Source: Metabacillus kandeliae (GTDB taxonomy: Bacteria > Bacillota > Bacilli > Bacillales > Bacillaceae). From it: 64,000 bases of DNA. Positions 46,473 to 56,067 of the stretch are shown here, piece by piece. Positions within the stretch are counted from its first letter, which is position 1; every line of letters begins with the position of its first letter. The stretch is taken from the NCBI RefSeq assembly GCF_021166585.1, contig NZ_JAJOZE010000001.1, positions 1,131,304 to 1,195,303 on the forward strand, given 5' to 3'. Made by a program: the position numbers and the translations under genes. The notes below the pieces were generated by a model. That model made no database searches. It saw nothing but the letters and a program-made list of their open reading frames with translations, and was not told the DNA's origin.

Positions 46473-47264
46473 CTATCGTTTTAAGTTTACTAGCTCCTGC
46501 AGAATCTCATCAGATGTTGTAATGATTTTCGTATTGGCCTGGAAGCCGCGCTGTGCAACGATCATTTCTGTGAATTCTTCCGAAAGGTCAACATTGGACA
46601 TTTCGAGTGATCCGGATTGGATGGTGCCGATTCCGCTTGCACCTGCCGTTCCGGCTACTGCTGTTCCGGAATTCGTTGTTTCCTTAAATAGATTTCCTCC
46701 AGCTTTCTCAAGCCCTCCTGCGTTAGGAAACTTAGCTAACCCTATTTTACCTTTTTGCTGAAGGGTTCCTGCGGCATCTACAAAGCTCACAGATCCATCA
46801 TTTCCAATACTCATGCTTTTAGCAGTTGTAGGAACATTTATTTTCTGCCCAGCAGTATCTAATAAGTAAAGGCCGTCAGAGTTCACGATATCTCCGCTGT
46901 TGTCCATATAAAAATTCCCTGCGCGGGTATAAGAAATATCAGTACCAGAACCTACCCGGAAAAAACCATCTCCCGAAATCGCAAGATCCAGAGTTCTCCC
47001 AGTAGTCTGCAAGCTGCCTCCATTTTGAATAGTGTCAATTGTTGCAAGCTGTGAACCTAGTCCTACTTGACGCGGGTTTGTTCCTCCTCTGGTTGCTCCA
47101 GGTGCACTTGCCCCCGAAATGGACTGGCTGTATAGATCCTGGAACACAACTCGTCCCTTTTTAAATCCGAAAGTGTTGACATTGGCAATATTATTTCCGA
47201 TAACATCCAGCTTTGTTTGGAAGTTTTTCATTCCGCTGATCCCAGAGTACATTGAACGAAGCAT
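46473..47264 (-). CDS. flgE: Flagellar hook protein FlgE (FlgG-like, short Bacillus type)
   Basis: Structural protein of the hook. The 263 aa have the N-terminal rod/hook motif NNIANVNTFGFKK (24-36) and C-terminal SNVDLSEEFTEMIVAQRGFQANTKII, the two ends that form the shared D0 core. The short central domain makes it FlgG-like in length, as in B. subtilis where this gene encodes the hook. The middle is rich in Gly, Ala, Thr and Ser. The ATG is preceded by GGAGGAG. Confidence 0.96.
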   Translation of the reverse strand: MLRSMYSGISGMKNFQTKLDVIGNNIANVNTFGFKKGRVVFQDLYSQSISGASAPGATRGGTNPRQVGLGSQLATIDTIQNGGSLQTTGRTLDLAISGDGFFRVGSGTDISYTRAGNFYMDNSGDIVNSDGLYLLDTAGQKINVPTTAKSMSIGNDGSVSFVDAAGTLQQKGKIGLAKFPNAGGLEKAGGNLFKETTNSGTAVAGTAGASGIGTIQSGSLEMSNVDLSEEFTEMIVAQRGFQANTKIITTSDEILQELVNLKR

Positions 47265-47342
47265 GTATTTTTTCTCCTCCTGATTTGAATGGCTGCTTCC
47301 GTCATTCCACAGCCTAAGGCTTCCTCTTAAAGGTCCGGCCTA

Positions 47343-47708
47343 TTAATCAATAATGATGGTTCCGTTAATATTTGTGAAAATCTGCGAACTCGCTTCTTTT
47401 CGGTCCATGGCTGTAATGACAGTGCTGTTTTTTGCGCTGATAATCAAAGCAGCTTCCTTTGACAGGACAAGTGTTTCATCAAGCCCTTTTTGCTTTGCTT
47501 CCTGCACTTTGTGATGAATTAAGTTCCATTTTTCATCCTTAAGTTCTATGCTGCGGTCTCTCAGTCTTTTTTCAGCATGCTTGCTTACTTTAAGGCCGGT
47601 TTCTTTTTCCAGCATTTCCTGAAATGAAGAAGATGTCTGCTTCTCTGCTTTCTTTGGAGATGCCAGTGTCAGCGGATGGTGCTTCAGCTGATAGATCACA
47701 TGGTCCAT
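47343..47708 (-). CDS. TIGR02530-type flagellar operon protein
   Basis: A 121-aa protein between flgD and flgE. Its central and C-terminal parts (KHAEKRLRDRSIEL, 43-56; LVLSKEAALIISAKNSTVIT, about 80-99; and the TNINGTIIID end) fit the uncharacterised flagellar operon family TIGR02530, seen next to flgD/flgE in many Gram-positives. Its position suggests a role in hook assembly or length, but no activity is shown. It has a strong AGGAGGTG ribosome binding site. I do not recall it in the B. subtilis 168 operon. Confidence 0.88.
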   Translation of the reverse strand: MDHVIYQLKHHPLTLASPKKAEKQTSSSFQEMLEKETGLKVSKHAEKRLRDRSIELKDEKWNLIHHKVQEAKQKGLDETLVLSKEAALIISAKNSTVITAMDRKEASSQIFTNINGTIIID

Positions 47709-47723
47709 TCGCCTGCACCTCCT

Positions 47724-48167
47724 TTACTTATTTTCCTGGCTTGAAATCTTTGAAAGCTGGCTGCTGCTAATCATGGTTCCGTCTGTAAGTTCTAATTGAA
47801 CATCAGAGCCTTTTCTAGTAATTGATTTCACAGTTCCTGCACCTTCTAAAGAATCTGCGGATTCATCAGTCGCCGGAACAGTGTAAGCTACTTGCTTTCC
47901 AATCAACCCGCTGTAATTGAGCAATGCATCAGAACCCTGACCTGTTAAAAATTTCTGCAGAGAGGAGTTCATGTTGGTCATCTGCTCGAGTGAAGAAAAA
48001 GTAGCCATTTGGGCGATAAAATCCTTATCCTGCATCGGATTTAGCGGATCCTGGTTTTGCAGCTGCACCATCAAAATCTTTAAAAAGTCATCTTTTCCGA
48101 GAATGTCCCCGGTTTTTCGCTGATCCTTCTGCATGCTTGATAAGTAGAGCGAGGAATCAATTTCCAT
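47724..48167 (-). CDS. flgD: Flagellar hook cap protein FlgD
   Basis: The scaffold cap under which hook subunits polymerise. The 147 aa carry the N-terminal signature GKDDFLKILMVQLQNQDPLNP (24-44, with the start of a helix MATFSSLEQM), followed by a short beta domain with GLIGKQVAY. The ATG directly follows the fliK stop (TAG ATG) and its GGAGG lies in the end of fliK, so it is coupled. Confidence 0.96.
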   Translation of the reverse strand: MEIDSSLYLSSMQKDQRKTGDILGKDDFLKILMVQLQNQDPLNPMQDKDFIAQMATFSSLEQMTNMNSSLQKFLTGQGSDALLNYSGLIGKQVAYTVPATDESADSLEGAGTVKSITRKGSDVQLELTDGTMISSSQLSKISSQENK

Positions 48168-49514
48168 CTAAATTTGCACCTCCATTTCTGTCAGCATTTC
48201 CGTTAATGAATCTTCAAAATGATTATTTTTAGATGCTTGTTTATCTTTTTGCTGCCCATCCTGCTGCTTTTGCTGCTGTCCTGACTGATCCTTTAAGAAA
48301 TCTTCTTTGCTGCTCCCAGTGAAGGATTGCGCTACTTCCAGCTTCTCAACTGTCAGCTGCTGTGCTGCAAAGCTCTGCAAAAGGTGGTGAAGGTTTGACT
48401 CGATCAGCTCCTTCACTGCCCCGTTCGCTGCCGTGATTTTTGCTGTCAGCTTTCCGTCCTGGCTGTTCAGCTCGATTTGAAGCTGCCCAAGTCTTTCCGG
48501 ATACAGCTTAATCATCAGCTTTTGAGTTCCTCCTAAAGTTTGGACAGAACTTTTAGCCATTATCTGCTGCAGCTGCATGATCAAATCCTGATTTTCCGAT
48601 CTTCCTTCTGAAGGCATTGATTTAACAAATAGCTGAAGCTGTTCAACTTTTGACAAAGCCTGCTGCGGTGCAAATACAAAAGCGGGCTTATCAGCTTCCC
48701 CTTGTGCTTTTCCCGCTTCTTTTGGCGCCAGATTGCTTTTTGATAAGGCAGCAAGAAGGGTTTCGTTCGTACTCACTGTTTTCTGTGCATTGCCCTCTTT
48801 ACCAGCATCCGCTCCTGAGTGCACTGCAGAGGATTTGTTCGGCAGCTGCTGAATAAATGAAACGTACTGTTTTCGATCACCAGGAAGGCTTTTTTCAGCT
48901 ATTCCGCTGTAGTTCTTTTTTGTTTTTCCTGCGTCCGCATCATTTGCCGATGCTGCAGCCGCTTCGGTTTTTCCAAGCATTTTTTCTAAAAGCGATGCTA
49001 ATTTCTTCATGCTCTGTTCCTCTGAACCTGTTACTTTTAAAAGGGCATTCAATCCCTTAACAAGCTGCATTTGCTGATCTGCCGGCATCTGCATGCCTGA
49101 TGAGTTTCCGCTTGCCTTTGATAGCTCAGCAGGGGGCTGCTGAAACAATCCTAATAGAAATTGGCTGATATTCTGCAGCAGATTGCTGTCTTCCTGCAAA
49201 AGGTCCTTCAGCTCGCTGCTTGCCGCATCCATTCCTTTTGTTTCGGCTGTTTTCAAAACACCGAGCAATTCTGATAAAGCTTTTCCTGAAAGGTTTTTCA
49301 AACACTCCTGCAACTGGCTGAGACCTTCTGCCAAATTTCCCTGAACAGAACCTTCAGATGCGGTATCTGCTTCATTGCCCTTGCTTGGCTTCACGTTTCC
49401 TAAGATTTCAGCCAGAGCATTCCCAAATCCGCTTTTCTTTGCACTCGCCTGATCACTTCCTGCTGTCTCAGCAGCTGGAGTCAATGGGGCAGTTGCTGTA
49501 CCTGCGATATTCAC
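48168..49514 (-). CDS. fliK: Flagellar hook-length control protein FliK
   Basis: A secreted ruler that measures the hook and triggers the FlhB specificity switch. The 448-aa protein is low in sequence conservation, with Ala/Ser/Lys/Gln-rich stretches. The C-terminal domain holds the recognisable core LMIKLYPERLGQLQIELNSQ followed by a segment rich in leucine, then a Gln/Lys-rich tail. It starts with GTG at 49514 behind AGGAGGTG. Confidence 0.94.
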   Translation of the reverse strand: MNIAGTATAPLTPAAETAGSDQASAKKSGFGNALAEILGNVKPSKGNEADTASEGSVQGNLAEGLSQLQECLKNLSGKALSELLGVLKTAETKGMDAASSELKDLLQEDSNLLQNISQFLLGLFQQPPAELSKASGNSSGMQMPADQQMQLVKGLNALLKVTGSEEQSMKKLASLLEKMLGKTEAAAASANDADAGKTKKNYSGIAEKSLPGDRKQYVSFIQQLPNKSSAVHSGADAGKEGNAQKTVSTNETLLAALSKSNLAPKEAGKAQGEADKPAFVFAPQQALSKVEQLQLFVKSMPSEGRSENQDLIMQLQQIMAKSSVQTLGGTQKLMIKLYPERLGQLQIELNSQDGKLTAKITAANGAVKELIESNLHHLLQSFAAQQLTVEKLEVAQSFTGSSKEDFLKDQSGQQQKQQDGQQKDKQASKNNHFEDSLTEMLTEMEVQI

Positions 49515-49528
49515 TCATTCACCTCCTT

Positions 49529-50128
49529 TCAATTTTCATCCGCGAGCATTTTCGTGAATTTGGCCGCATCCTGTGCAGATAATTTTTCGAGTATGGAGGC
49601 AATTTCATCTTCGCTAAGCGCAAGCAGGATGCTTTTTGCTTCCTGATCGCCGAGCACAGGAATAATTTCTGCTGCCTTTGATGCTGACATTTTTTTATAA
49701 ATGGCAGCAAGGTCCTTTGTCTGTGTCTGTTTATCATTTTGGACTGTGTCATCTATTTGCTGCTTTAATGAACGAAGCTCCTGGCTCAGCTGTTCAATTT
49801 TCGCTTGTTTCAGAGAAACGTCATTTTCTAAAGCTTTGATATCCTGTTTTTGCATATTGATTGTTGTAATTTGATTATCGGATTCACTTTTGCTTTTATC
49901 TGCGGATGGTGCATTGCCTGCAGGGCCAGATGCTGTTGCCGCCTCTTTTTTTTCTGCCAGAAAAGAAAGCCCTGGAACGCTTCCGGCCGCCTGTTGGACA
50001 GGCTTTATCACATCAACACCTGCGATTGACAAAATAATTGCCGCAAGGACTCCCGTGAAGAATACGGGAATAACAATCACAAATAAAAACCATTGCAGCT
50101 TGCTTGTATCTTTTTTTCCTGTATCCAT
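49529..50128 (-). CDS. ylxF: YlxF/MotE-like flagellar operon protein
   Basis: A 199-aa membrane protein between fliJ and fliK. It has one transmembrane helix (about 12-37), a long coiled coil (about 95-140), and a C-terminal MgtE N-domain-like segment (YKKMSASKAAEIIPVLGDQE then LSEDEIASILEKLSA). Related MotE proteins chaperone the stator protein MotC in other bacteria; the Bacillus function is not clear. The start at 50128 follows GGGTGG; an open frame 27 codons longer overlaps fliJ and was rejected. Confidence 0.92.
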   Translation of the reverse strand: MDTGKKDTSKLQWFLFVIVIPVFFTGVLAAIILSIAGVDVIKPVQQAAGSVPGLSFLAEKKEAATASGPAGNAPSADKSKSESDNQITTINMQKQDIKALENDVSLKQAKIEQLSQELRSLKQQIDDTVQNDKQTQTKDLAAIYKKMSASKAAEIIPVLGDQEAKSILLALSEDEIASILEKLSAQDAAKFTKMLADEN

Positions 50129-50138
50129 CGCTGCCACC

Positions 50139-50582
50139 CTAATTTCCTTTTGCCAGGTAGACTTGAATTGACAGCTCATCCATATGGCGGCTTTCAGCTG
50201 TTTTCTCATCCTCTGTGTAAGCCTGAAAATGCTTTTCTTTCATCTTTTCATACTTTTTCACTTCGGAATTTTTCTCCATCAAGTCATGCTGCTTTTCATT
50301 CATTCGATTTCTGGAGATCATCACAAGCTTTTGAAAATGTTCGATCGTTTTATCGAGGTTTATGACAAACTGCTGCATATGCCTCATTTCATTAACCGTC
50401 ATACCGCCCTTCAGTTTGGTATGTGCAGCATCTTCCAGCACTTCCTTCTTTTTCAGGCAGGAATAGAGCTTTTCTGCCGCATTTTCAAATTCGCTGACAG
50501 AGCGGTTATAATCAGCAAGCGACTTTTCCTTTTCATTCTCTTTTATTTCAAGCACCTTTTGAAACCGGTATGCGTAAGCCAT
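50139..50582 (-). CDS. fliJ: Flagellar export chaperone FliJ
   Basis: A 147-aa, almost entirely coiled-coil protein that sits in the FliI hexamer like the gamma subunit of ATP synthase and links the ATPase to FlhA. It begins YRFQKVLEIKENEKEKSLAD, typical of the family. Its ATG overlaps the fliI stop by one base (TAATG). Confidence 0.95.
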   Translation of the reverse strand: MAYAYRFQKVLEIKENEKEKSLADYNRSVSEFENAAEKLYSCLKKKEVLEDAAHTKLKGGMTVNEMRHMQQFVINLDKTIEHFQKLVMISRNRMNEKQHDLMEKNSEVKKYEKMKEKHFQAYTEDEKTAESRHMDELSIQVYLAKGN

Positions 50583-51907
50583 TAGATATCACTTTCACCT
50601 TTTTCTATTAAATCTTTTAATTGATGGAAACTGTGTTCCATTGAAGGTTTTTCTGTAACCTGCTGTTTTAAGAAAGAGATAATTTTAGGGTAATAATCGA
50701 TTGCTTCATCTATTTCACGGGAAGCTCCTCTTTTATAGGCCCCAATATTAATCAAGTCCTCTGAATTCAGATACACAGATAAGTAGTTTCTCAGGGTTTC
50801 TGCATACTCTTTATGTCCAGAATGAACAATTTGGTTCATAACCCTGCTGATGCTTTTTAATACATTTATAGCTGGAAACTGTCCTTTATTTGCAAGCTGG
50901 CGGTCGAGTACAATATGGCCATCAAGTATTCCCCTTACTGTGTCGGCAATCGGTTCATTCATATCATCCCCGTCAACGAGAACGGTATAAAAAGCGGTTA
51001 TAGACCCATGTTCATTTGTCCCTGTTCTTTCCAGCAGCTTTGGCAGAATGGCAAAAACAGATGGTGTGTAGCCTTTCGTTGTCGGAGGCTCGCCTATTGC
51101 AAGGCCAACTTCGCGCTGCGCCATTGCTACCCGTGTAACAGAGTCCATCATGAACATGACATTCAGGCCTTTATCGCGGAAATATTCTGCAATGGCAGTA
51201 GCCGTGTAGGCTGATTTGATTCTCATCAATGCCGGCTGATCAGATGTTGCTGCTACAACAACAGATTTTTTCAGCCCTTCTGGACCAAGATCTCTTTCAA
51301 TAAATTCTCTTACTTCCCTGCCGCGCTCTCCTACAAGTGCAATCACATTGATGTCAGCCTGACTGTTCCTTGCGATCATTCCCATCAGGGTGCTTTTTCC
51401 AACTCCGCTCCCTGCAAATATGCCGACACGCTGCCCTTTTCCTACAGTCAGCAGGCTGTCTATGACTCTGACTCCTGTTTCCATCGGCTCATGGATCGGA
51501 GGGCGCTTCAATGGATTTGGAGGAGACTGGTCAGATGGAACATAGGTCAGTCCTTTTGATAACACTGAGTCATCAAGAGGGTTTCCCATTGCATTTAATA
51601 CCTGTCCAATCAGCCCTGCACCAGCTTTTATGCGGAGCGGTTCAGCTGTTGTTTCCACTATGCTGCCCGGTGCAATTTCTGATACTTGCGAAAACGGCAT
51701 CAGCAAAATATTTTCATCTCTGAATCCAACGACTTCTGCCGGGATTTTTGTCTGCTTGTTCACACCGGTGAGGATATAGCAGAGATCTCCTATAGAGCTT
51801 TCAGGCCCTCTGGATTCAATCATCAGCCCGACTACTTTTGTCACTTTTCCAAAACGTTTGTACGGATCCAGTCTGTCTATATGGTGTATAAGCTCACTTG
51901 CATTCAT
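50582..51907 (-). CDS. fliI: Flagellum-specific ATPase FliI
   Basis: The F1-beta-like ATPase that unloads export substrates from their chaperones. The 441 aa have the Walker A AGSGVGKST (165-173), GERGREVREF, and the Walker B MFMMDSVTRVAMAQREVGLA. The C-terminal domain (about 360-441) is the chaperone and export-gate contact. It overlaps fliH by 4 bases and fliJ by 1. Confidence 0.98.
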   Translation of the reverse strand: MNASELIHHIDRLDPYKRFGKVTKVVGLMIESRGPESSIGDLCYILTGVNKQTKIPAEVVGFRDENILLMPFSQVSEIAPGSIVETTAEPLRIKAGAGLIGQVLNAMGNPLDDSVLSKGLTYVPSDQSPPNPLKRPPIHEPMETGVRVIDSLLTVGKGQRVGIFAGSGVGKSTLMGMIARNSQADINVIALVGERGREVREFIERDLGPEGLKKSVVVAATSDQPALMRIKSAYTATAIAEYFRDKGLNVMFMMDSVTRVAMAQREVGLAIGEPPTTKGYTPSVFAILPKLLERTGTNEHGSITAFYTVLVDGDDMNEPIADTVRGILDGHIVLDRQLANKGQFPAINVLKSISRVMNQIVHSGHKEYAETLRNYLSVYLNSEDLINIGAYKRGASREIDEAIDYYPKIISFLKQQVTEKPSMEHSFHQLKDLIEKGESDI

Positions 51908-52659
51908 CGCTGTTCTTCTCCTCCAAGAAGCTCCAGAAGCTGATTTTTCAGCTGCTCAAGCTGTACATCAATGCTCGCTTCTATTCGGCCGAAAGAGGTT
52001 TCTGCATAACATCCGTTCTTTTCTAAATCCTCATCTGGATAAATATAAAGCTCTGATTCTGAAGCGAGAAGAAGCTGAAGCTCATCTTTTTGCTGCAGCA
52101 GCAATTCGAATTGTTCAGGATGAACAAATAGTTTGATTTCTTCGTATTCTTTCACTTCTTTAACCAGCTGCTTGGCAATGGATAAGAACGCATCTGAATC
52201 TTTTGCAAGCTGCTGGGAGATGACCTTCCCGGCAAGCTTGACTCCAAGCTCTGCAATAACTGCTTCTGAGCTTTCCAGCTTTTCTAAGCAGCTTGCTTTT
52301 GACAGCTCAATGACATTTTTAGCCTGTTCGAGGAGCTCTTTATATTGCTTGAAGCCTTCCTGACTGCCAATTTCCAGACCTTCTCCATATCCTTCCTGGA
52401 ACGCAGCCTCCCTAAGCGCCGCTTTCTCGCTTTCCCATTCGGCTTTTTCTTTCTCTATTTGATCAAACAGTGCTTTTCTTTGAGCTGCAGCTTCTGCTAA
52501 AAGTGAGTCAGCCTCTTTTTGGGCTTTGGCCACAATCAGGCGATGATCGATGACTGCTTCTTCTTGGGGTATTTCAGGCCCTCTGACCTCAATAACGCTG
52601 ATTGATTTTTTCTGCCTGTTCTCCATATCAGCAAAACGGGATTTGATAATATTAGACAA
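51904..52659 (-). CDS. fliH: Flagellar export regulator FliH
   Basis: Dimeric stalk protein that tethers FliI to the C-ring and restrains its ATPase. The 251 aa include a long Ala/Glu/Lys coiled coil (about 45-125, including YGEGLEIGSQEGFKQYKE with Gly-x-x-x-Gly repeats) and a C-terminal V-ATPase E-like domain. The start is TTG at 52659, with GGAGGAG upstream, and overlaps the fliG stop by 8 bases. Confidence 0.94.
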   Translation of the reverse strand: MSNIIKSRFADMENRQKKSISVIEVRGPEIPQEEAVIDHRLIVAKAQKEADSLLAEAAAQRKALFDQIEKEKAEWESEKAALREAAFQEGYGEGLEIGSQEGFKQYKELLEQAKNVIELSKASCLEKLESSEAVIAELGVKLAGKVISQQLAKDSDAFLSIAKQLVKEVKEYEEIKLFVHPEQFELLLQQKDELQLLLASESELYIYPDEDLEKNGCYAETSFGRIEASIDVQLEQLKNQLLELLGGEEQR

Positions 52660-53668
52660 TAATATCGTCTCCTCCGCCTCTGGCGATCACGATTTCTCCT
52701 GCTTCTTCAAGGCGGCGGATCACGGTTACGATGCGGGATTGCGACTCTTCAACATCCCTGAGCCTGACAGGCCCCATATATTCCATTTCTTCCTTGAAGG
52801 TTTCAACCATGCGCTGAGACATGTTTTTGAACACAATTTGCTTGACCTCTTCGCTTGCCACCTTTAAAGAGTACATTAAATCATCATTTTCAACTTCTCT
52901 GATGACCCGCTGTATCGCACGGTTGTCAAGGGTCACGATATCTTCAAACACAAACATCCTCTTCTTGATTTCTTCAGCGAGCTCCGGATCCTGTATTTCA
53001 AGAGCATCGAGAATTGTTTTTTCCGTGCTCCTGTCCACCCCGTTCAGCACTTCGACAACAGCTTCCACGCCGCCGGTCTGGGTGTAGTCCTGAGTGAAGG
53101 TCGAGGAAAGCTTCCGTTCAAGAATCTGCTCCACCTCATTAATGACTTCTGGAGCCGTCCTGTCCATCATCGCTATCCTGCGGGCAACATCAGCCTGAAC
53201 CTCCTGCGGGAGCTCTGAAAGAATCTGTCCTGCCTGAACTGCGTCTAAGTACGAAAGGATTAAGGCAATTGTTTGCGGGTGTTCGTTTTGAATAAAGTTC
53301 AGAATTTGAGACGGATCTGCTTTTCTTGCAAAGTCAAAGGGTCTCACCTGCAAAGTGGATGTCAGCCTGTTGATGATGCTTGCAGCCCGCTCTTCTCCAA
53401 GTGCCTTTTCAAGAACCTGTTTTGCATAGGAAATCCCTCCTTGAGAGATGTAATCCTGTGCAATTGCAATATCATGAAATTCCTCAATTATTTCTTCTTT
53501 TTTCGCCGTATCCACTGATCTGACACCTGATATTTCAAGGGTCAGCCTTTCTATTTCATCTTCTGATAAGTGCTTGTATACTGAAGCCGAAACATCCGGG
53601 CCCATTGAAATTAGCAGAATGGCGGCTTTTTGTTTCCCTGTCAGCTTTGTTCCATCTTTTTTAGCCAT
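52652..53668 (-). CDS. fliG: Flagellar motor switch protein FliG
   Basis: Rotor protein that contacts MotA and the MS-ring. The 338 aa have three armadillo-like domains, with the EHPQT motif in the middle domain and charged torque residues in the C-terminal domain (FEDIVTLDNRAIQRVIREV). The start was placed at the second ATG (53668), 8 bases after GGAGG; the first ATG is only 2 bases from it. The length then equals B. subtilis FliG. Confidence 0.97.
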   Translation of the reverse strand: MAKKDGTKLTGKQKAAILLISMGPDVSASVYKHLSEDEIERLTLEISGVRSVDTAKKEEIIEEFHDIAIAQDYISQGGISYAKQVLEKALGEERAASIINRLTSTLQVRPFDFARKADPSQILNFIQNEHPQTIALILSYLDAVQAGQILSELPQEVQADVARRIAMMDRTAPEVINEVEQILERKLSSTFTQDYTQTGGVEAVVEVLNGVDRSTEKTILDALEIQDPELAEEIKKRMFVFEDIVTLDNRAIQRVIREVENDDLMYSLKVASEEVKQIVFKNMSQRMVETFKEEMEYMGPVRLRDVEESQSRIVTVIRRLEEAGEIVIARGGGDDIIV

Positions 53669-53680
53669 TGCCATAACCTC

Positions 53681-55267
53681 CTAATCTTCTGTCAGCCATG
53701 TTCTTAGCAGCTTAGCGAAATCTTCCGGCTTTTCTTTTGCCATTTTTTCAAGCTGCTTTCTTCTGACTGTCCCTTCTGTTTCGCTTTCCTTTTCAAGATC
53801 TGGCACTGAGAGCGGTATTTCTCCCACTATTTCCTCCTCGTAGTACTCGCTGTCTGTTCTCCGTTTCCTGAATAGAAGGAACAGGAGAAGAAGGATGACA
53901 ACTAAAAGCACTCCGCCAGTGATATAAATCCAGAGCGGCATACCCTCTGGCTGATCCTGCTGGAACACTGCCTTCCCTGCAAAAGGCTGAACTGAAACAG
54001 CTATTTTGCTTGCAATATCGGCATCTGTCAGCGGCTGAGCCACTTCTTTTTTATCTATCGAAGTTTTAACAACAGTGGAAAGGATTTGTTTAATATCATC
54101 CACTCTTGCTTGCGGCAGGGAAGCGGCATTTTTCGGATTTGGCGGTTCTACCATAACCTGAATGCCTAAATCTCTGACTTTATATGGACTTTCAACGATT
54201 TGCTTTTTAATGCGGTTAACTTCGTAATTCAGTCTTTCTTCTGTTTTGTCATATTTGCCGTCATTCGAGGACTGTGATGACTGATAGCCGGGAACATCTG
54301 TTGCCCCTGTGCCATTCACACCGCCCGGCTTCACTCCGCTGCCTGAATACGTCTCATTGATCCGTTCAGCACTGACGGTAATCCCAGCCATATTTTTTTT
54401 ATCAACAGGATCAACGAGGTTTTCTTCTCTTTTTTCCTGGGTAAAGTCTAAATCAGCAGTGACTGAAACGACCACTTTGTCCTGCCCCATCATTGTTCCA
54501 AGAAGTCTTTGCACCTGCTGCTGAAGATCCCGCTCTATTTTAGTTTTCATATCCTGCTGTGTTGAGAAGCTGGAGACTATTGGATCGTTACCATTCTTAT
54601 AATCGTAATATTGAAAATTTTGATCCATGATGACGATATTATCAGTAGAGAGATTTGGTACGCTTTTTGAAATCAAATGGAAAAGTCCGTTCACTTTTCC
54701 TTGATCAAGCTGGTACCCCGGCTTCATTTCAACCACAACCGAGGCTGAGCCCTGTTCTGTCTGATCACCGACAAACACGCTTTGCTGCGGCATGTTGATC
54801 ATCACTTTAGCGTCCTGTACGCCGTCTATTCCCTTAATTAAATTTGTCAGCTCTGTTTGGGTTGCCTTTAATTTAAGTACATTGAATTCCTGATCTGTCA
54901 TTCCAAATCCGGCATTTTTGCTGAAGTAGGAGTAATCAATCGATCCAGTATTCGGAATGCCCTCTGCAGCCAAATCAACTTTTAGGGAGTCAGCCTGTTC
55001 AGACGGCACTTCTATCGTTTTTCCGTTATCCGCAAGCTGTGATTTTACTCCCCTTGCATCCAGCGTCTGTTTAATTTGCCCCGCTTCCTCCGGAGATAAA
55101 TCTTTATACAGCGGAACCAAACTAGGAGTATTCAGGAAGACGGCAAACACGATCATCAGAATGATAAAGAGGAGCGGGCCTGCAATCAGCAGACCCTTTT
55201 GGCCTTTCGACCGGTTCCTCCAAAACTGTAAAGCTCTTTCTCTTATTTCAAATAATCTTTGCTTCAT
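53681..55267 (-). CDS. fliF: Flagellar MS-ring protein FliF
   Basis: Forms the membrane ring on which the basal body is built. The 528 aa have two transmembrane helices (about 27-46 and 443-466) flanking the large outer-face region with ring-building motifs (PNTGSIDYSYFSKNAGFGMTD), and a cytoplasmic C-terminal tail that binds FliG (LEKMAKEKPEDFAKLLRTWL). It is placed between fliE and fliG, as is usual. Confidence 0.97.
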   Translation of the reverse strand: MKQRLFEIRERALQFWRNRSKGQKGLLIAGPLLFIILMIVFAVFLNTPSLVPLYKDLSPEEAGQIKQTLDARGVKSQLADNGKTIEVPSEQADSLKVDLAAEGIPNTGSIDYSYFSKNAGFGMTDQEFNVLKLKATQTELTNLIKGIDGVQDAKVMINMPQQSVFVGDQTEQGSASVVVEMKPGYQLDQGKVNGLFHLISKSVPNLSTDNIVIMDQNFQYYDYKNGNDPIVSSFSTQQDMKTKIERDLQQQVQRLLGTMMGQDKVVVSVTADLDFTQEKREENLVDPVDKKNMAGITVSAERINETYSGSGVKPGGVNGTGATDVPGYQSSQSSNDGKYDKTEERLNYEVNRIKKQIVESPYKVRDLGIQVMVEPPNPKNAASLPQARVDDIKQILSTVVKTSIDKKEVAQPLTDADIASKIAVSVQPFAGKAVFQQDQPEGMPLWIYITGGVLLVVILLLLFLLFRKRRTDSEYYEEEIVGEIPLSVPDLEKESETEGTVRRKQLEKMAKEKPEDFAKLLRTWLTED

Positions 55268-55311
55268 TCTTTCTTATCCCCCGGTCTGCATGGCCATGCG
55301 CCAGTCTTTCA

Positions 55312-55608
55312 TTACATTTGCATGCGCATGATTTCTTGGTAGGCTTCTACAGCTTTATTTCTGAATTCCACTGCAGACATCAAGGTGACACTTGCCTTTT
55401 CTGCTGCAATCATAACGTCCTGTAATTCTACATTTTTTCCTTCAGCCAGCGCCTGCGTCATGTTGGCAGATTGCACCTGCGAAGTATTCAAATCGGTTAT
55501 GGCATGCTTCAGCATATCGCCAAACCCTGTTTTTCCCGCAGAAGCTTGCGGCTGCGTGTTCTGAAGAGGAGCCTGGACCTGCAGTGGAGCGGAAATTTGA
55601 TTAATCAT
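55312..55608 (-). CDS. fliE: Flagellar hook-basal body protein FliE
   Basis: A small protein joining the MS-ring to the rod and an early export substrate. It has 98 aa, with the conserved NVELQDVMIAAEKASVTL and the C-terminal NKAVEAYQEIMRMQM. The start was set at ATG 55608 (MINQIS), six bases after AAGGTG; a GTG three codons earlier gives a shorter distance to the weaker GGAAAG. Confidence 0.95.
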   Translation of the reverse strand: MINQISAPLQVQAPLQNTQPQASAGKTGFGDMLKHAITDLNTSQVQSANMTQALAEGKNVELQDVMIAAEKASVTLMSAVEFRNKAVEAYQEIMRMQM

Positions 55609-55618
55609 TGCGGACACC

Positions 55619-56065
55619 TTACTTTCCTATTTCTAAAGCTTTCATCAGCATTCCCTTTGATGCGTTAAATACGGTAACATTCGCTTCATAAGATCTTGTG
55701 CTGCCGACCAGATCCACCATTTCCTTCAGCGGATCCACATTCGGCATAGCTACGTAGCCCTTATCGTCCGCATCTGGATTTTCAGGATCGTACACCATTT
55801 TAAAAGGTGATTTGTCTTCTGAAATCGCGGTTACCTTTACACCGCCAAGACCGCTTCCTCCTGTCATCGCCTTGTTCAGAAAAGAGGAAAACCCTTCGTT
55901 TCCAGGGGCTGTTTCGACCATTTTGCGGCGATAAGGCTGCCATTTTCCATCCACGTATTCTGCTCTTGCAGTATCAGCATTCGCCATATTGGATGATATG
56001 ACATCCATGCGGAGCCTTTGAGCGGTTAAAGCTGATGCTGTTGTATTCAGTCCTCCGAAGATCAT
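55619..56065 (-). CDS. flgC: Flagellar proximal rod protein FlgC
   Basis: A 148-aa rod subunit. It has the rod signature SSNMANADTARAE (24-36) and the C-terminal heptad helix with GSTRSYEANVTVFNASKGML. It lies 2 bases after flgB and 10 bases before fliE. Confidence 0.97.
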   Translation of the reverse strand: MIFGGLNTTASALTAQRLRMDVISSNMANADTARAEYVDGKWQPYRRKMVETAPGNEGFSSFLNKAMTGGSGLGGVKVTAISEDKSPFKMVYDPENPDADDKGYVAMPNVDPLKEMVDLVGSTRSYEANVTVFNASKGMLMKALEIGK

Positions 56066-56067
56066 GT

